Shown one piece after another: positions 1 through 7,432 of a stretch of 36,582 bases of DNA. Below the pieces are notes generated by a model, which saw nothing but the letters and a program-made list of their open reading frames with translations, did not search any database and had not been told where the DNA came from. Position 1 is the first letter of the stretch; the number at the start of each line of letters is the position of its first letter. Source of the DNA: SVQP01 sp045603085 (GTDB lineage Bacteria; Bacillota; Clostridia; Oscillospirales; CAG-272); NCBI GenBank assembly GCA_045603085.1, contig JAZULL010000133.1, positions 1-36,582 of the forward strand. The letters are read 5' to 3'. The position numbers were made by a program, and so were the translations under genes.

Positions 1-107
1 GTTTTGAGTGGCAAATATGTGCACCTGCCGCAGATAAAATCCTCGCAATATCTTATATTGCTTCGTATTTTCTCTTTGCATCTGCGAAATATTTGCTCAC
101 GCAAAAC
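1..107. repeat. Long nested inverted repeat (MITE-like or structured RNA element)
   Basis: The two ends of this stretch pair in order: GTTTTG (1-6) with CAAAAC (102-107), GTG (8-10) with CAC (98-100), GCAAATAT (11-18) with ATATTTGC (89-96), CGCAGAT (29-35) with ATCTGCG (80-86), AAAAT (36-40) with ATTTT (67-71), and GCAATAT (45-51) with ATATTGC (55-61) around a CTT loop. The whole 107 nt therefore folds as one long interrupted hairpin. No coding potential is seen. The following 108-291 holds two smaller hairpins (GCCGG/CCGGC near 109-126 and GCAAGAT/ATCTTGC near 167-184) but no gene. The element may continue beyond the left edge. Confidence 0.6.
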
Positions 108-291
108 TGCCGGGGCACCCTCCGGCGTTGCAATTTTTGATAGATTTTGTCGAGGCGAGTCGTAGCAAGATACGCATCTTGCAAGGCGAGCTTCGGCGTA
201 AGACGCAGAAATTGCTCGCCGCAGGGCGTATGAGTTCGGCTCTCTTCGGCTATTGCAAACGTTATGATATGATCGCCTATTTACTTCAAGC

Positions 292-386
292 TGTGCCAAA
301 GGCACATCATAACTTGGCGTAGCCAATCATAACTCTAAATTCGCCAAAGGCGATCATAGCTGCATACCTGCTTGCGGCAGGTATGC
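292..386. repeat. Array of short hairpins with constant linker (array 1)
   Basis: Four hairpins follow one another. TGTGCC-AAA-GGCACA is at 292-306, TTGGC-GTA-GCCAA at 314-326, TCGCC-AAA-GGCGA at 341-353, and a 10-bp stem starting GCATACC at 362-386. The linkers between them are nearly the same: TCATAACT (307-314), TCATAACT (327-334) and TCATAGCT (354-361). The stems differ in sequence while staying perfectly paired. The last hairpin abuts the stop codon of the DUF4838 gene, but it has no T-run on that strand and is not a typical terminator. Function unknown; a similar layout recurs at 3499-3582. Confidence 0.65.
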
Positions 387-2213
387 CTATCCCAGGCTTC
401 CGGGCTTACCCTTCTGCGAGAAATCAATGAGAGCTCCCTCGCGATAGTGCGTAAGGCCGTACTTTTCGCACAGCTCGTACATCTTGTTCAGATACTCCTT
501 GCGGTTCTTGCTTCTCAGATGCGCCATGTAATACGCCTGGATCATGGATTTTTCCACGTGCTCCTTTTGCGCGTCGGTCTGCGCCTTTTCCAGCGCACTC
601 TCCCACAGAGCCAGCATGTCGTCGCCAAACGCAATCGCTTCATCGGTCTCCATGTGGCGCTGCATCATATCCTTGACGTTATCGTAAATGCCCACGTGAT
701 TCTGTGCGGCAGCCGCGGTGGTCTGATCAATATAGGAACGGATATCCTCCCAGCCCGCGCCAAAGTAATCCTGCAGAAATTCGTCCATGTGCCGGTTGTA
801 CTCCTCCTCGGTCATATCGGGATTCCAGAGCAGCTTGGCGAGCAGGTACGTGCGCAGCTCACCGAACTCACCCGAGGTGGACTGATAATTGCCCTGCTCG
901 AACATGCCGATGACGTGATGATCCTTGTAGAACTTGACGTTCTCGCGCAGCACGCCGAGGTTGGGGAACGGAGAGAGATAGTACATAAAATTGGTAGTAT
1001 AGTCCCAGATATAGAGGTTGTTGCATATAGCGCTCCACTCCTCGATATCCTTTTTGAATGCTACGTTTTGCTCGCATCTCTCATCCGACAGCGCGTGTCC
1101 GAAGCAGCACTCGATCGAGCACAGACGGATGATGACGTTGTCCGCGGGCTTGACCGTCTTGGGAGCCTTGCGGGTATAGCGATAAGCCAGCGTGTCCACG
1201 TAGACACCCGGGAATTCGTCCTTGATGTCGCCCGCGATGCGGTTGACAAAGGTTAAGAGCGAGCCCATGGGTGTTCCCTCACGGTCGTCGATGGCCTTGC
1301 AGCCCGCGCACTGACAGCCAAGCTGCTCGGCATACGAGTCGTTCTGCGAGACCGAAATGATGGTGGCATCGGGGTGCGCGCGCAGCCAGGATTTGACGTT
1401 GGCAAGCACGGTCTGATATACCGTTTCGTCGGTCAGACAAGGCTGCTTGCCGACCTCGTGACCCGTACCTGCCAGCTGACCCAGCGTGTGCACGAAGCTG
1501 CCCGCATAGCTGACGCCGCCCTCCAGCTCGGGATTGTATCCGCTGTTGTCCTTGAGGCGGTTGGACAGCGTCTGACTTTGGCTGACGTCATACCAAAAGG
1601 TGTCGCGATGCATGAACGCGGGGCTGTAGACCTCGTAATAATCTGCGGGAATGCGTACGATGGGATTGTCGCGCACGCAGGTGTAGTCCTCGGTGTAAAA
1701 GCGGACGCCAAGGAAATTCTCCATAAAGGTGTAAACGCCGTACACCGTGCCCGCGGTGCAACTGCCGGTAACGTACAGCCTGCCGCCGTCCTCAACGATG
1801 GCGTAGCCGTCGTTTTTGATCTGCGCGCGTGCGGTCTTGACGGCATCGGTGTCATAATCGGTCATGCCGATCACAATGGCGTGCCCGGCAGGCTCACCCT
1901 CGGCTACGGTCAGCTTGTGCCCCGTTGCCTTTTCGGCATACTCGATCAGCAGAGCCACGGCATCGGTAATGCCCTTTGCCGCAGAGGGCTGTACGTAAAG
2001 GCTGAACTCGGAGAATGCAACGCCGCCAATCTCAAAAAGATCCACGGGATATCCGGTGTCCGGCACAGTCTCCTCGGGCTCGGCGGTCACCTCGGGGGTG
2101 GTGCTTTCCGCGGGATCGGTGGGCTGCTCGGGCGCGGGATCGGGCGTATGGCTACATGCCGCAAGACAGGAAAGCGGCATGAGAAATGCCATCAAAAACG
2201 AAATCTTTTTCAT
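387..2213 (-). CDS. DUF4838-domain lipoprotein, probable glycan-active protein
   Basis: The 608-aa product starts with a lipoprotein signal (hydrophobic core, LAAC lipobox, predicted lipidated Cys20). A Pro/Glu/Thr-rich linker of about 35 residues follows, as is usual for proteins tethered outside the membrane. Residues ~60-185 resemble the small alpha/beta domain found before TIM barrels in GH20 and GH67 enzymes (IVIGMTDYDTD, GTVYGVYTFMENFLGVRFY). The central part carries the DUF4838 signature: MHRDTFWYD, ISVSQNDSYAEQLGCQC, LYIWDYTTNF and a Cys cluster (CQCAGC). DUF4838 proteins sit in polysaccharide loci and are thought to be glycoside hydrolase-like, but I know of no settled activity. The gene lies 15 nt downstream of the SGNH hydrolase and is probably co-transcribed. 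The start is supported by a GGGGG ribosome binding site. Confidence 0.8.
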   Translation of the reverse strand: MKKISFLMAFLMPLSCLAACSHTPDPAPEQPTDPAESTTPEVTAEPEETVPDTGYPVDLFEIGGVAFSEFSLYVQPSAAKGITDAVALLIEYAEKATGHKLTVAEGEPAGHAIVIGMTDYDTDAVKTARAQIKNDGYAIVEDGGRLYVTGSCTAGTVYGVYTFMENFLGVRFYTEDYTCVRDNPIVRIPADYYEVYSPAFMHRDTFWYDVSQSQTLSNRLKDNSGYNPELEGGVSYAGSFVHTLGQLAGTGHEVGKQPCLTDETVYQTVLANVKSWLRAHPDATIISVSQNDSYAEQLGCQCAGCKAIDDREGTPMGSLLTFVNRIAGDIKDEFPGVYVDTLAYRYTRKAPKTVKPADNVIIRLCSIECCFGHALSDERCEQNVAFKKDIEEWSAICNNLYIWDYTTNFMYYLSPFPNLGVLRENVKFYKDHHVIGMFEQGNYQSTSGEFGELRTYLLAKLLWNPDMTEEEYNRHMDEFLQDYFGAGWEDIRSYIDQTTAAAAQNHVGIYDNVKDMMQRHMETDEAIAFGDDMLALWESALEKAQTDAQKEHVEKSMIQAYYMAHLRSKNRKEYLNKMYELCEKYGLTHYREGALIDFSQKGKPGSLG

Positions 2214-2228
2214 ATTGCCCCCTTATAC

Positions 2229-3032
2229 TCACCACTTCAGGCCGTGGTAGTAGGGCCCCTTCCCGATAAATCCGACCTGGCGGAAATCCTCGGGATTGTG
2301 GCGGATGATATAGTCCATGTAAGAAACGATCATGCGGGCAGTGAGCAGATAGCCCTGCGCATTGAGGTGACCGCCGATCCAGAAATGATCGTAGAACTTC
2401 TGGTCATAAACAGGACCGTACTCGCGCAGGTCAATGACGTAGGTGTTGTCAAAATATGCCGCCAGATCGTACATCAGCTTTTGCTGTGCATCGGCCTTTG
2501 CCTCGGCCTCCGGGCCGTGGTGCGGTGTTTTGGGCATGGTGACAAGGAAGAACTTCGCCTTGGGCTGGATCTGCTTGTATTTCTGCAATACAGCCGCAAA
2601 TTCGCCTGCAAAGGTGGGCGCATTCTTGTCGGGATCGTCGGGGTTGATGTCCTCGACCGAGCCGACCGGCAGACCAAGGCCCCAAAGATCGTTACAGCCC
2701 AGCGCCATGATATAGGCCTGGCAAGCCAGCTCTGGATTCCAGAAGCCGTTTGCCTCGCCAAAGGACTGCAGATACTCACGCGCGGTCATGCCGCCGCGGG
2801 AGAAATTGTAGACCTTGGTGCCTGCCATGCGTGCGATAAACTGCCCCCAGGAAATATCATAATAATCGTGATAGCCTCTCTCCCCTTCGGGCGTCATGGA
2901 CTCCAGCTCACCCGAGGAAAGGCTGTCACCGATACAGCCGATGGTGCGGAAGATGCCGACAAAGCCACCGTCGTTTACCAAACGGTCAAGCGGCTTTTCG
3001 TCGGGAATAGCATAAAAATCATTGATATTCAT
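2229..3032 (-). CDS. SGNH/GDSL-family hydrolase (probable carbohydrate esterase)
   Basis: The 267-aa product has no signal peptide. It shows the SGNH blocks: block I GDSLSSG with candidate nucleophile Ser37, block II in NFSRGGMTA, block III ALGCNDLWG with the oxyanion-hole Asn, and block V GGHLNAQGY with the catalytic His. The usual Asp three residues before that His is not present (the preceding residues are I-G-G), so the triad may use another acid or work as a dyad. Such enzymes often remove acyl groups from sugars, which fits the neighbouring DUF4838 lipoprotein. GGAGG lies 6 nt before the ATG. A good promoter at 3066-3094 makes this the first gene of a two-gene operon. Confidence 0.8.
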   Translation of the reverse strand: MNINDFYAIPDEKPLDRLVNDGGFVGIFRTIGCIGDSLSSGELESMTPEGERGYHDYYDISWGQFIARMAGTKVYNFSRGGMTAREYLQSFGEANGFWNPELACQAYIMALGCNDLWGLGLPVGSVEDINPDDPDKNAPTFAGEFAAVLQKYKQIQPKAKFFLVTMPKTPHHGPEAEAKADAQQKLMYDLAAYFDNTYVIDLREYGPVYDQKFYDHFWIGGHLNAQGYLLTARMIVSYMDYIIRHNPEDFRQVGFIGKGPYYHGLKW

Positions 3033-3065
3033 GGGTTTCCTCCTTGAAATATATGCGTTTTTTTC

Positions 3066-3094
3066 AGTATATCACAAAACCGAATGGTTGACAA
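3066..3094 (-). promoter_or_regulatory. Promoter of the SGNH-DUF4838 operon
   Basis: On the minus strand, TTGTCA (3089-3094) and TATACT (3066-3071) are separated by 17 nt, 34 nt ahead of the SGNH start codon. Confidence 0.65.
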
Positions 3095-3162
3095 GACGGG
3101 GAAATCACGAACTTTGGGGCAGTTTTTTGTGCATTTTTTCAAGATTTTTTGAAAAAAAGTAC

Positions 3163-3191
3163 TTGACAAACAAAATCCCTTGTGCTATGAT
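3163..3191 (+). promoter_or_regulatory. Promoter of tRNA-Arg
   Basis: TTGACA (3163-3168) and TATGAT (3186-3191) are spaced by 17 nt and lie 27 nt before the tRNA 5' end, divergent from the SGNH promoter. Confidence 0.75.
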
Positions 3192-3218
3192 ATATGGGTA
3201 CGCGAAAGCGTATGGCCT

Positions 3219-3295
3219 GCGGCGTTAGCTCAGCTGGATAGAGTGTTTGGCTACGAACCAAAAGGTCAGGGGTTCGAGTCCCTTACGCCGCGCCA
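3219..3295 (+). tRNA. tRNA-Arg (anticodon ACG)
   Basis: A full cloverleaf can be drawn. The acceptor stem GCGGCGT (3219-3225) pairs with ACGCCGC (3285-3291). The anticodon stem TTTGG/CCAAA encloses the loop CTACGAA with ACG at 3253-3255. The T arm carries GGTTCGAGTCC. The discriminator is G3292 and the CCA end is encoded (3293-3295). ACG is normally modified to ICG and reads CGU/CGC/CGA. Confidence 0.95.
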
Positions 3296-3342
3296 ATAGA
3301 GAATGGTGAGTCCATTCCGACGCCCCCTTTTCTATTGGCGCG
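3289..3342. repeat. Inverted repeat overlapping the tRNA-Arg 3' end
   Basis: CGCGCCAATAGA (3289-3300), which includes the last tRNA bases and CCA, is a perfect 12-bp complement of 3331-3342. Inside it GAATGG (3301-3306) pairs with CCATTC (3312-3317). In the primary transcript this stem would compete with the acceptor end. No T-run follows, so it is not a standard terminator. Confidence 0.5.
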
Positions 3343-3352
3343 CCCGTTACCC

Positions 3353-3459
3353 GACTCAGAACCCAGCATAAGCGTCGCCTTTGCGACGCGATATGCAGAT
3401 TTGCGCAGGACGCCCGAACACTTCATGCCGCCCATAGGCGCAAATATGGGTTCTGAGTC
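3353..3459. other. Predicted three-way-junction element
   Basis: An outer 13-bp stem (GACTCAGAACCCA at 3353-3365 with TGGGTTCTGAGTC at 3447-3459) closes two arms. Arm 1 is 3366-3396 (GCATA/TATGC outside, GCGTCGC/GCGACGC inside with a CTTT loop). Arm 2 is 3399-3445 (ATTTGCGC/GCGCAAAT). No coding sequence is seen in 3296-3675; this element, the hairpin array that follows and the inverted repeat before it account for most of the gap. Either strand could be the functional one. Confidence 0.5.
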
Positions 3460-3617
3460 CCGGGTGTCCCATTCAAGCCTGCGACTTGATGACATACGGC
3501 TCTTCGAGCTGATTCCATGCCGCAACAAGTTGCGGATTCCATGCAGCCCTGACGGGCTGATGCCATTCACGCCAACGGCGTGATTGGGATGCGAGGGGGT
3601 CCGGTCCCGGGTGTCCC
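3458..3617. repeat. Hairpin array 2 between 13-bp direct repeats
   Basis: Four hairpins are seen: GCTC-TTC-GAGC (3499-3509), CCGCAAC-AA-GTTGCGG (3520-3535), CAGCCC-TGAC-GGGCTG (3544-3559) and CACGCC-AAC-GGCGTG (3568-3582). Their linkers are variants of one sequence: TGATTCCATG, ATTCCATG, ATGCCATT, then ATTGGGATGC. The array lies between two identical copies of TCCCGGGTGTCCC (3458-3470 and 3605-3617). It repeats the plan of the array at 292-386 with a different linker. Confidence 0.6.
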
Positions 3618-3675
3618 CTACGGTTTACTTTTGATCGCTCGGTTGTTCGAACCTGTCCTGCCCCTTTTACAAAAC

Positions 3676-3703
3676 AACCGCACCGCGAGATCGCGGTGCG
3701 GTT
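3676..3703 (-). terminator. Terminator of the nitroreductase-ABC operon
   Basis: A perfect 13-bp stem (AACCGCACCGCGA at 3676-3688 with 3691-3703) lies 13 nt after the permease stop codon. On the minus strand it is followed by a T-rich tract (TTGTTTTG pattern). Confidence 0.75.
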
Positions 3704-3716
3704 CTGTATTGTTTTT

Positions 3717-5699
3717 TTAGCTCTTGATCTGCATTCTCTTGAAGATAAACAGACTGCCCAACGCAAGGATCGCGATGTGCACACAAAGCACGACCGCGCC
3801 AACAATGGACGAGCAAATATACGGCATAGCACCGTACAGCTCACCCATCAGCTCGGCACGCAGATTGAACAGCACCCAAAGTCCGCCGTTACCAAAGCTG
3901 GCGGAGCTGACTGCATAATCCAGCGCAAAGCCCAACAGCGACTCCATGTTCAGATACGGCAGAACCGTGGCCTGCACGACGTAACCGAACACACCGGTGT
4001 AGTTGGCAACCGCCAAAGCGCCTGCCTGAATATCGGCGGCAAACATCAGTACGATCATACCCATCACGATGCTCAGCACGCCCTTTTTGGTAACCACGCT
4101 GACCAACAGACAGAACATGGCATACAGAACGATGGGCAAGGTCAGTACGACAAGTGCCCACAGATGCTCCAGCACGGCGGGAATTTTGACGACCTGTCCA
4201 AACACCACGCCAAAGCTCGGTGCGAACATGGTGCTCTCACCAAGGAAGAACATATCTATCAGGTGATTGACCAGTGCCAGCACGTAGGTAATACCGAAGC
4301 AGATCAGCATCATGCTGACAATATAGATCAGCAGCGTTGCGATCTTGGAGAGCAGCAGCTTGGTTCTGGTCTTGGGACGGATGACCCACAGACGGATGGT
4401 ACCCGTGGCAAACTCACGCGACAGAATCATGCTGGCAAGCACCACGGTCACAGTGGAGATCAGAAACGCTGCGGTGGACAGATTCTTGACAAACATTTCG
4501 CCCGAGCTGCTGCCCCCTGCAGGGCTGACCAGCGCAACGTCGTTTTTGTAGGCATACTCAATTGCAACCAACGCCTGCTGGAGCACGCGCAGCTTATTTC
4601 TGTTGGAGCTGCGCTGAGCGCGGGACAGCAGCGGCGTTTCATCCATGCTCCGCTCGGCGCCCTCAATATTGTTTTCCGCCTGACCGATCAGCTCCAGCGT
4701 TCCCGCGTACACGCCCTGCACGATGGCAAAGGAGTTGCTTTCGGGATGCGCTCCCTGCTCCTTGAGATACTTGTAAGCCTTTTCCATCAGCTTGCCGTTC
4801 TCGATCTTCTTTTGGCAGTTGCGGATTTCGCTTGCATAATATTCCTTTTCCCAATCGCTGATGTATTGCGAAGAATCGTCCAGCGTATCCTGCATTTCCT
4901 TGATATTGGCCAGCTGGGTCTGCTCATCGGCAGCGATTTCTGCAAGCAGAGCATCATAGTAGACGTCTGGCTCCAGCTCGATTGCGGCCTTCTCGGTCTG
5001 GGCAATTGCCTGCTCGCACAGCGGCAAGCAATCGCGGATATCCGAGAGCACCTGCTCGTAGCTGATCTCCTCTATCTCGCCGTTCTCCCCGTAAGCCACA
5101 AAACGCCACGTGTAGGTCTGCGTTTTGTAATCGTAATCCATAAGCTCATACTGATACGGGAACGAAAAATAGCCGGACTCCAACACAGTATAGATCAGAT
5201 AATACTGCTCACCCAATGCGTCGGGATGGTACTTACCGTCCAGAAAGCCCTCTGCCACGCTCTGCCAGTTATACAGAGAGGTCAGATTTTCCTGCACCAC
5301 GCGTGCCACCCAGACGGGAAGCTCGTTCTGATCGCGGAAATCGTAAAAGCGCGCCCGCGCCATAAAGTATTCGTAGGATTGGATATACCCCTGCTCCAGA
5401 TTGGCCTGCGCCTCTTCTCTTGCGCGGTCACCCTCGGATTTGGGATCCTTGAACAGCTTGCGCAAAAGACCGGCCTGCCAGCTGTCGGGGTTTTCATAGA
5501 TGGTCTCGATCGCCCACTCATAGGCGGCACTCTCGATCAGCATATCCTTGCCGTATTCCATGAACATGTTCAGCGGCGTCCACAGCACCGATGTAGCAAA
5601 CGACACAAGAATGACGATGGTCAGCACCAGGCAGGACAGAACAATATAGCTTTTTTGTGCACGGAGCTTGATCAGCTCGTTTTTGATCAGTTGCATCAT
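3717..5699 (-). CDS. ABC-2 type permease with large extracytoplasmic domain
   Basis: This 660-aa protein has one N-terminal membrane segment (residues ~18-40), a long hydrophilic, Glu- and Gln-rich region (~42-395) expected outside the membrane, and about five further membrane segments to the C-terminus (the first near 400-425, ILSREFATGTIRLWVIRP between them). That is the layout of ABC-2 permeases with an expanded extracellular loop, larger than the usual 250-400 aa. FATGTIR resembles the conserved motif after TM2 in BcrB/NatB-like permeases. Its start overlaps the stop of the upstream ATPase gene by 4 nt (ATGA), indicating translational coupling and a common complex. The substrate is not evident; peptide or antibiotic export is the usual role of this class. 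Confidence 0.85.
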   Translation of the reverse strand: MMQLIKNELIKLRAQKSYIVLSCLVLTIVILVSFATSVLWTPLNMFMEYGKDMLIESAAYEWAIETIYENPDSWQAGLLRKLFKDPKSEGDRAREEAQANLEQGYIQSYEYFMARARFYDFRDQNELPVWVARVVQENLTSLYNWQSVAEGFLDGKYHPDALGEQYYLIYTVLESGYFSFPYQYELMDYDYKTQTYTWRFVAYGENGEIEEISYEQVLSDIRDCLPLCEQAIAQTEKAAIELEPDVYYDALLAEIAADEQTQLANIKEMQDTLDDSSQYISDWEKEYYASEIRNCQKKIENGKLMEKAYKYLKEQGAHPESNSFAIVQGVYAGTLELIGQAENNIEGAERSMDETPLLSRAQRSSNRNKLRVLQQALVAIEYAYKNDVALVSPAGGSSSGEMFVKNLSTAAFLISTVTVVLASMILSREFATGTIRLWVIRPKTRTKLLLSKIATLLIYIVSMMLICFGITYVLALVNHLIDMFFLGESTMFAPSFGVVFGQVVKIPAVLEHLWALVVLTLPIVLYAMFCLLVSVVTKKGVLSIVMGMIVLMFAADIQAGALAVANYTGVFGYVVQATVLPYLNMESLLGFALDYAVSSASFGNGGLWVLFNLRAELMGELYGAMPYICSSIVGAVVLCVHIAILALGSLFIFKRMQIKS

Positions 5700-6670
5700 G
5701 CCGTCCGTCCCCCTTTCTTGGTTTGGTCAACGGGCTGTGTGCCTACGTCGGCTGTTTCGGTCATTTCAAGGAAGGTATCCTCCAGCGACTTCTTCTGTCT
5801 GGAAAGTCCGTAAACGCGAACACCCTCGCGGCAAAGCAGCGCCATGATCTCGGGCACACTCGCATGATCCGCGTCAAAGGTCAGCGCGCCGTCATAGGCG
5901 ACAGAGGTGCAAAGCGTTCCCGCCGCCAGCAGCTGCACGGCCTTGTCGCCGTCGGGGGTTTCCAGCGTATAGCGCGATTCATCGCTCTCCTCGATCATGC
6001 CGTCGGCATCCAGCGAGCGGTAGCCTACCGTCACACCGCGGTCGATGATGCCCACGCGGTCACACATCAGCTGCAGCTCGGACAGCATGTGGCTGGAAAT
6101 AAACACCGCCACGCCCTCCTCGCGGCACAGCTTTTTGAGCACGTCGCGAAGCTCCTTGATGCCCGCGGGGTCAAGGCCGTTGGTGGGCTCGTCTAAAATC
6201 AAAATTTTGGGATGATGCAGAACCGCCTGCGCAATGCCCAGACGCTGACGCATACCAAGCGAATATTTGGAGATCTTATCGTCAATGCGGCTCTCCAGTC
6301 TGACCAGCTTGACCACCTCGTCGATTCTCTCGCGGGGCAGCTCGGGATACATGCGCCAATACTGCTCCAGATTCTGTCGACCCGTCAGATACTTATACAT
6401 CTCGGGGTTTTCAATGATGCCGCCGACGCAGCGCATGGCCTGCTCAAACTCTTTTCGATTGTCATACCCACAGATGTTGATCTCGCCGCTCTCCATGCGC
6501 AAAAGCCCAAGGATCAGCTTGATGGTCGTGGTCTTACCCGAGCCGTTAGGGCCAAGGAAGCCAAAAATCTCACCCTCGCACACGTCCAGCGTAATGTCCG
6601 AAAGGATCTTACGTCTGCCTAAGTGCTTGGATACGTGCTTAATGGACAGCACGGTTTTCTTTTGCTCCAT
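5696..6670 (-). CDS. ABC transporter ATP-binding protein (CcmA/BcrA type)
   Basis: The 324-aa product has a complete nucleotide-binding domain: Walker A GPNGSGKTT (residues ~39-47), signature YSLGMRQR, Walker B ILILDEP and the switch His in ISSHM. The C-terminal ~100 residues form the extra domain typical of drug and lantibiotic exporters that work with ABC-2 permeases (LEDTFLEMT near the end). GGAGG lies 7 nt before the ATG. The gene is 42 nt downstream of the nitroreductase with no terminator between, and its last four bases overlap the permease start. Confidence 0.9.
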   Translation of the reverse strand: MEQKKTVLSIKHVSKHLGRRKILSDITLDVCEGEIFGFLGPNGSGKTTTIKLILGLLRMESGEINICGYDNRKEFEQAMRCVGGIIENPEMYKYLTGRQNLEQYWRMYPELPRERIDEVVKLVRLESRIDDKISKYSLGMRQRLGIAQAVLHHPKILILDEPTNGLDPAGIKELRDVLKKLCREEGVAVFISSHMLSELQLMCDRVGIIDRGVTVGYRSLDADGMIEESDESRYTLETPDGDKAVQLLAAGTLCTSVAYDGALTFDADHASVPEIMALLCREGVRVYGLSRQKKSLEDTFLEMTETADVGTQPVDQTKKGGRTA

Positions 6671-6712
6671 ACGGGGCCTCCTTTCTGAGTTGTGAAAGTA
6701 GGATAATTGAAA

Positions 6713-7222
6713 TTAAAGGAACGTGACCGTCTGCTCAAGCGGCTTGCGGTCGGTGTGTCTTGGCGAGGGCGTGCCGTCTGCGGCGGGATAGCCCAGTGCC
6801 AGCAGCAGATGGGGTTTTACGTGCGCGGGCAACTCGAACAGCTCGCTTGCCAGATCGTGATCAAACGCGCAGATCCAGGTCGAGCCTACGCCAAGGCTCT
6901 TTGCCGCCAGCATCATGTGCGTGGCCACGATCGACGCGTCCATCTCGGCCATGGAATGGTGCGTGACGGGGCGGTTGCATGCGATCTGTTCGTCACCGCA
7001 GACCAGAAGCGCGATCGGCGCGCCGTAGCAGGTATGCAGCGCGTTCAGCTTATCCTTGGCTGCGGAGCTTTGCAGCACAAAGACCTTTTGCGGCTGATTG
7101 TTCTTTGCGGTGGGCGCTAACTGTCCTGCGCGCAGGATCTTTGAGAGCAGCTCGGCGGGCACGGGATCGGGCAGATAAGAGCGAACCGAATAACGCTCGG
7201 CACAAAGATTCATAAAATCCAT
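6713..7222 (-). CDS. Nitroreductase-family flavoprotein
   Basis: The 169-aa product matches the small FMN-dependent nitroreductase family. It has the N-terminal phosphate-binding motif ERYSVRSY, the LAPTAKNNQPQKVFVL segment, the ATHMMLAAKSLGVGSTW helix, and the LGYPAADGTPSPRH ending. Such enzymes transfer hydride from NAD(P)H to nitro groups, quinones or flavins; the native substrate cannot be told from sequence. I place the start at 7222 because GGAGG lies 6 nt upstream. An earlier in-frame ATG sits too close to the predicted transcription start. It is the first gene of a likely three-gene operon with the ABC transporter. Confidence 0.85.
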   Translation of the reverse strand: MDFMNLCAERYSVRSYLPDPVPAELLSKILRAGQLAPTAKNNQPQKVFVLQSSAAKDKLNALHTCYGAPIALLVCGDEQIACNRPVTHHSMAEMDASIVATHMMLAAKSLGVGSTWICAFDHDLASELFELPAHVKPHLLLALGYPAADGTPSPRHTDRKPLEQTVTFL

Positions 7223-7266
7223 AGGTAACCTCCCGGGAATTGTATTCATTACTATATCTGAATTCA

Positions 7267-7295
7267 GTATATCACACTTCGCCCCGCAGGTCAAG
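7267..7295 (-). promoter_or_regulatory. Promoter of the nitroreductase-ABC operon
   Basis: On the minus strand TTGACC (7290-7295) and TATACT (7267-7272) are separated by 17 nt. Transcription would begin near 7260, ahead of the start codon chosen at 7222. Confidence 0.75.
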
Positions 7296-7357
7296 ATTTT
7301 TCCTTTTTCCTTTATATCTTAAGTTTTACTGCACGCAAAAGTTTTTTTACCGCAACT

Positions 7358-7388
7358 GTATAAATTCCCCTGCCTTGGCTGAAAATAT
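7358..7388 (+). promoter_or_regulatory. Possible forespore (sigma-F-like) promoter
   Basis: GTATA (7358-7362) followed after 14 nt by GGCTGAAAATAT (7377-7388) resembles the sigma-F pattern (GyATA, about 15 nt, GG..A.A). No convincing sigma-A hexamer pair is seen before the LytM gene. The match is imperfect (G at one conserved A). Confidence 0.3.
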
Positions 7389-7432
7389 AGTCGTACCTAC
7401 CAAGGGAACATCAGTTACAAAGGAGAAATCTT

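Noticed and set aside
128..322. Small gene in the left intergenic stretch
   Set aside because: No ribosome binding site, and its codons are made of the hairpin sequences. The composition is not that of a protein gene.
292..386. CRISPR array
   Set aside because: The constant parts are only 8 nt long and the variable parts are perfect hairpins of 11-25 nt. No cas genes are in the window.
362..386. Intrinsic terminator of the DUF4838 gene
   Set aside because: The 10-bp stem is strong but no T-run follows on the minus strand, and it fits the hairpin array.
372..1256. Long open frame on the plus strand
   Set aside because: It is antisense to the DUF4838 gene, has no ribosome binding site and reads as a mirror of GC-biased codons. 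The same applies to 1374-3047, 3696-5813, 10943-12859, 13147-14751, 18446-19768, 21077-23221 and 25557-28076.
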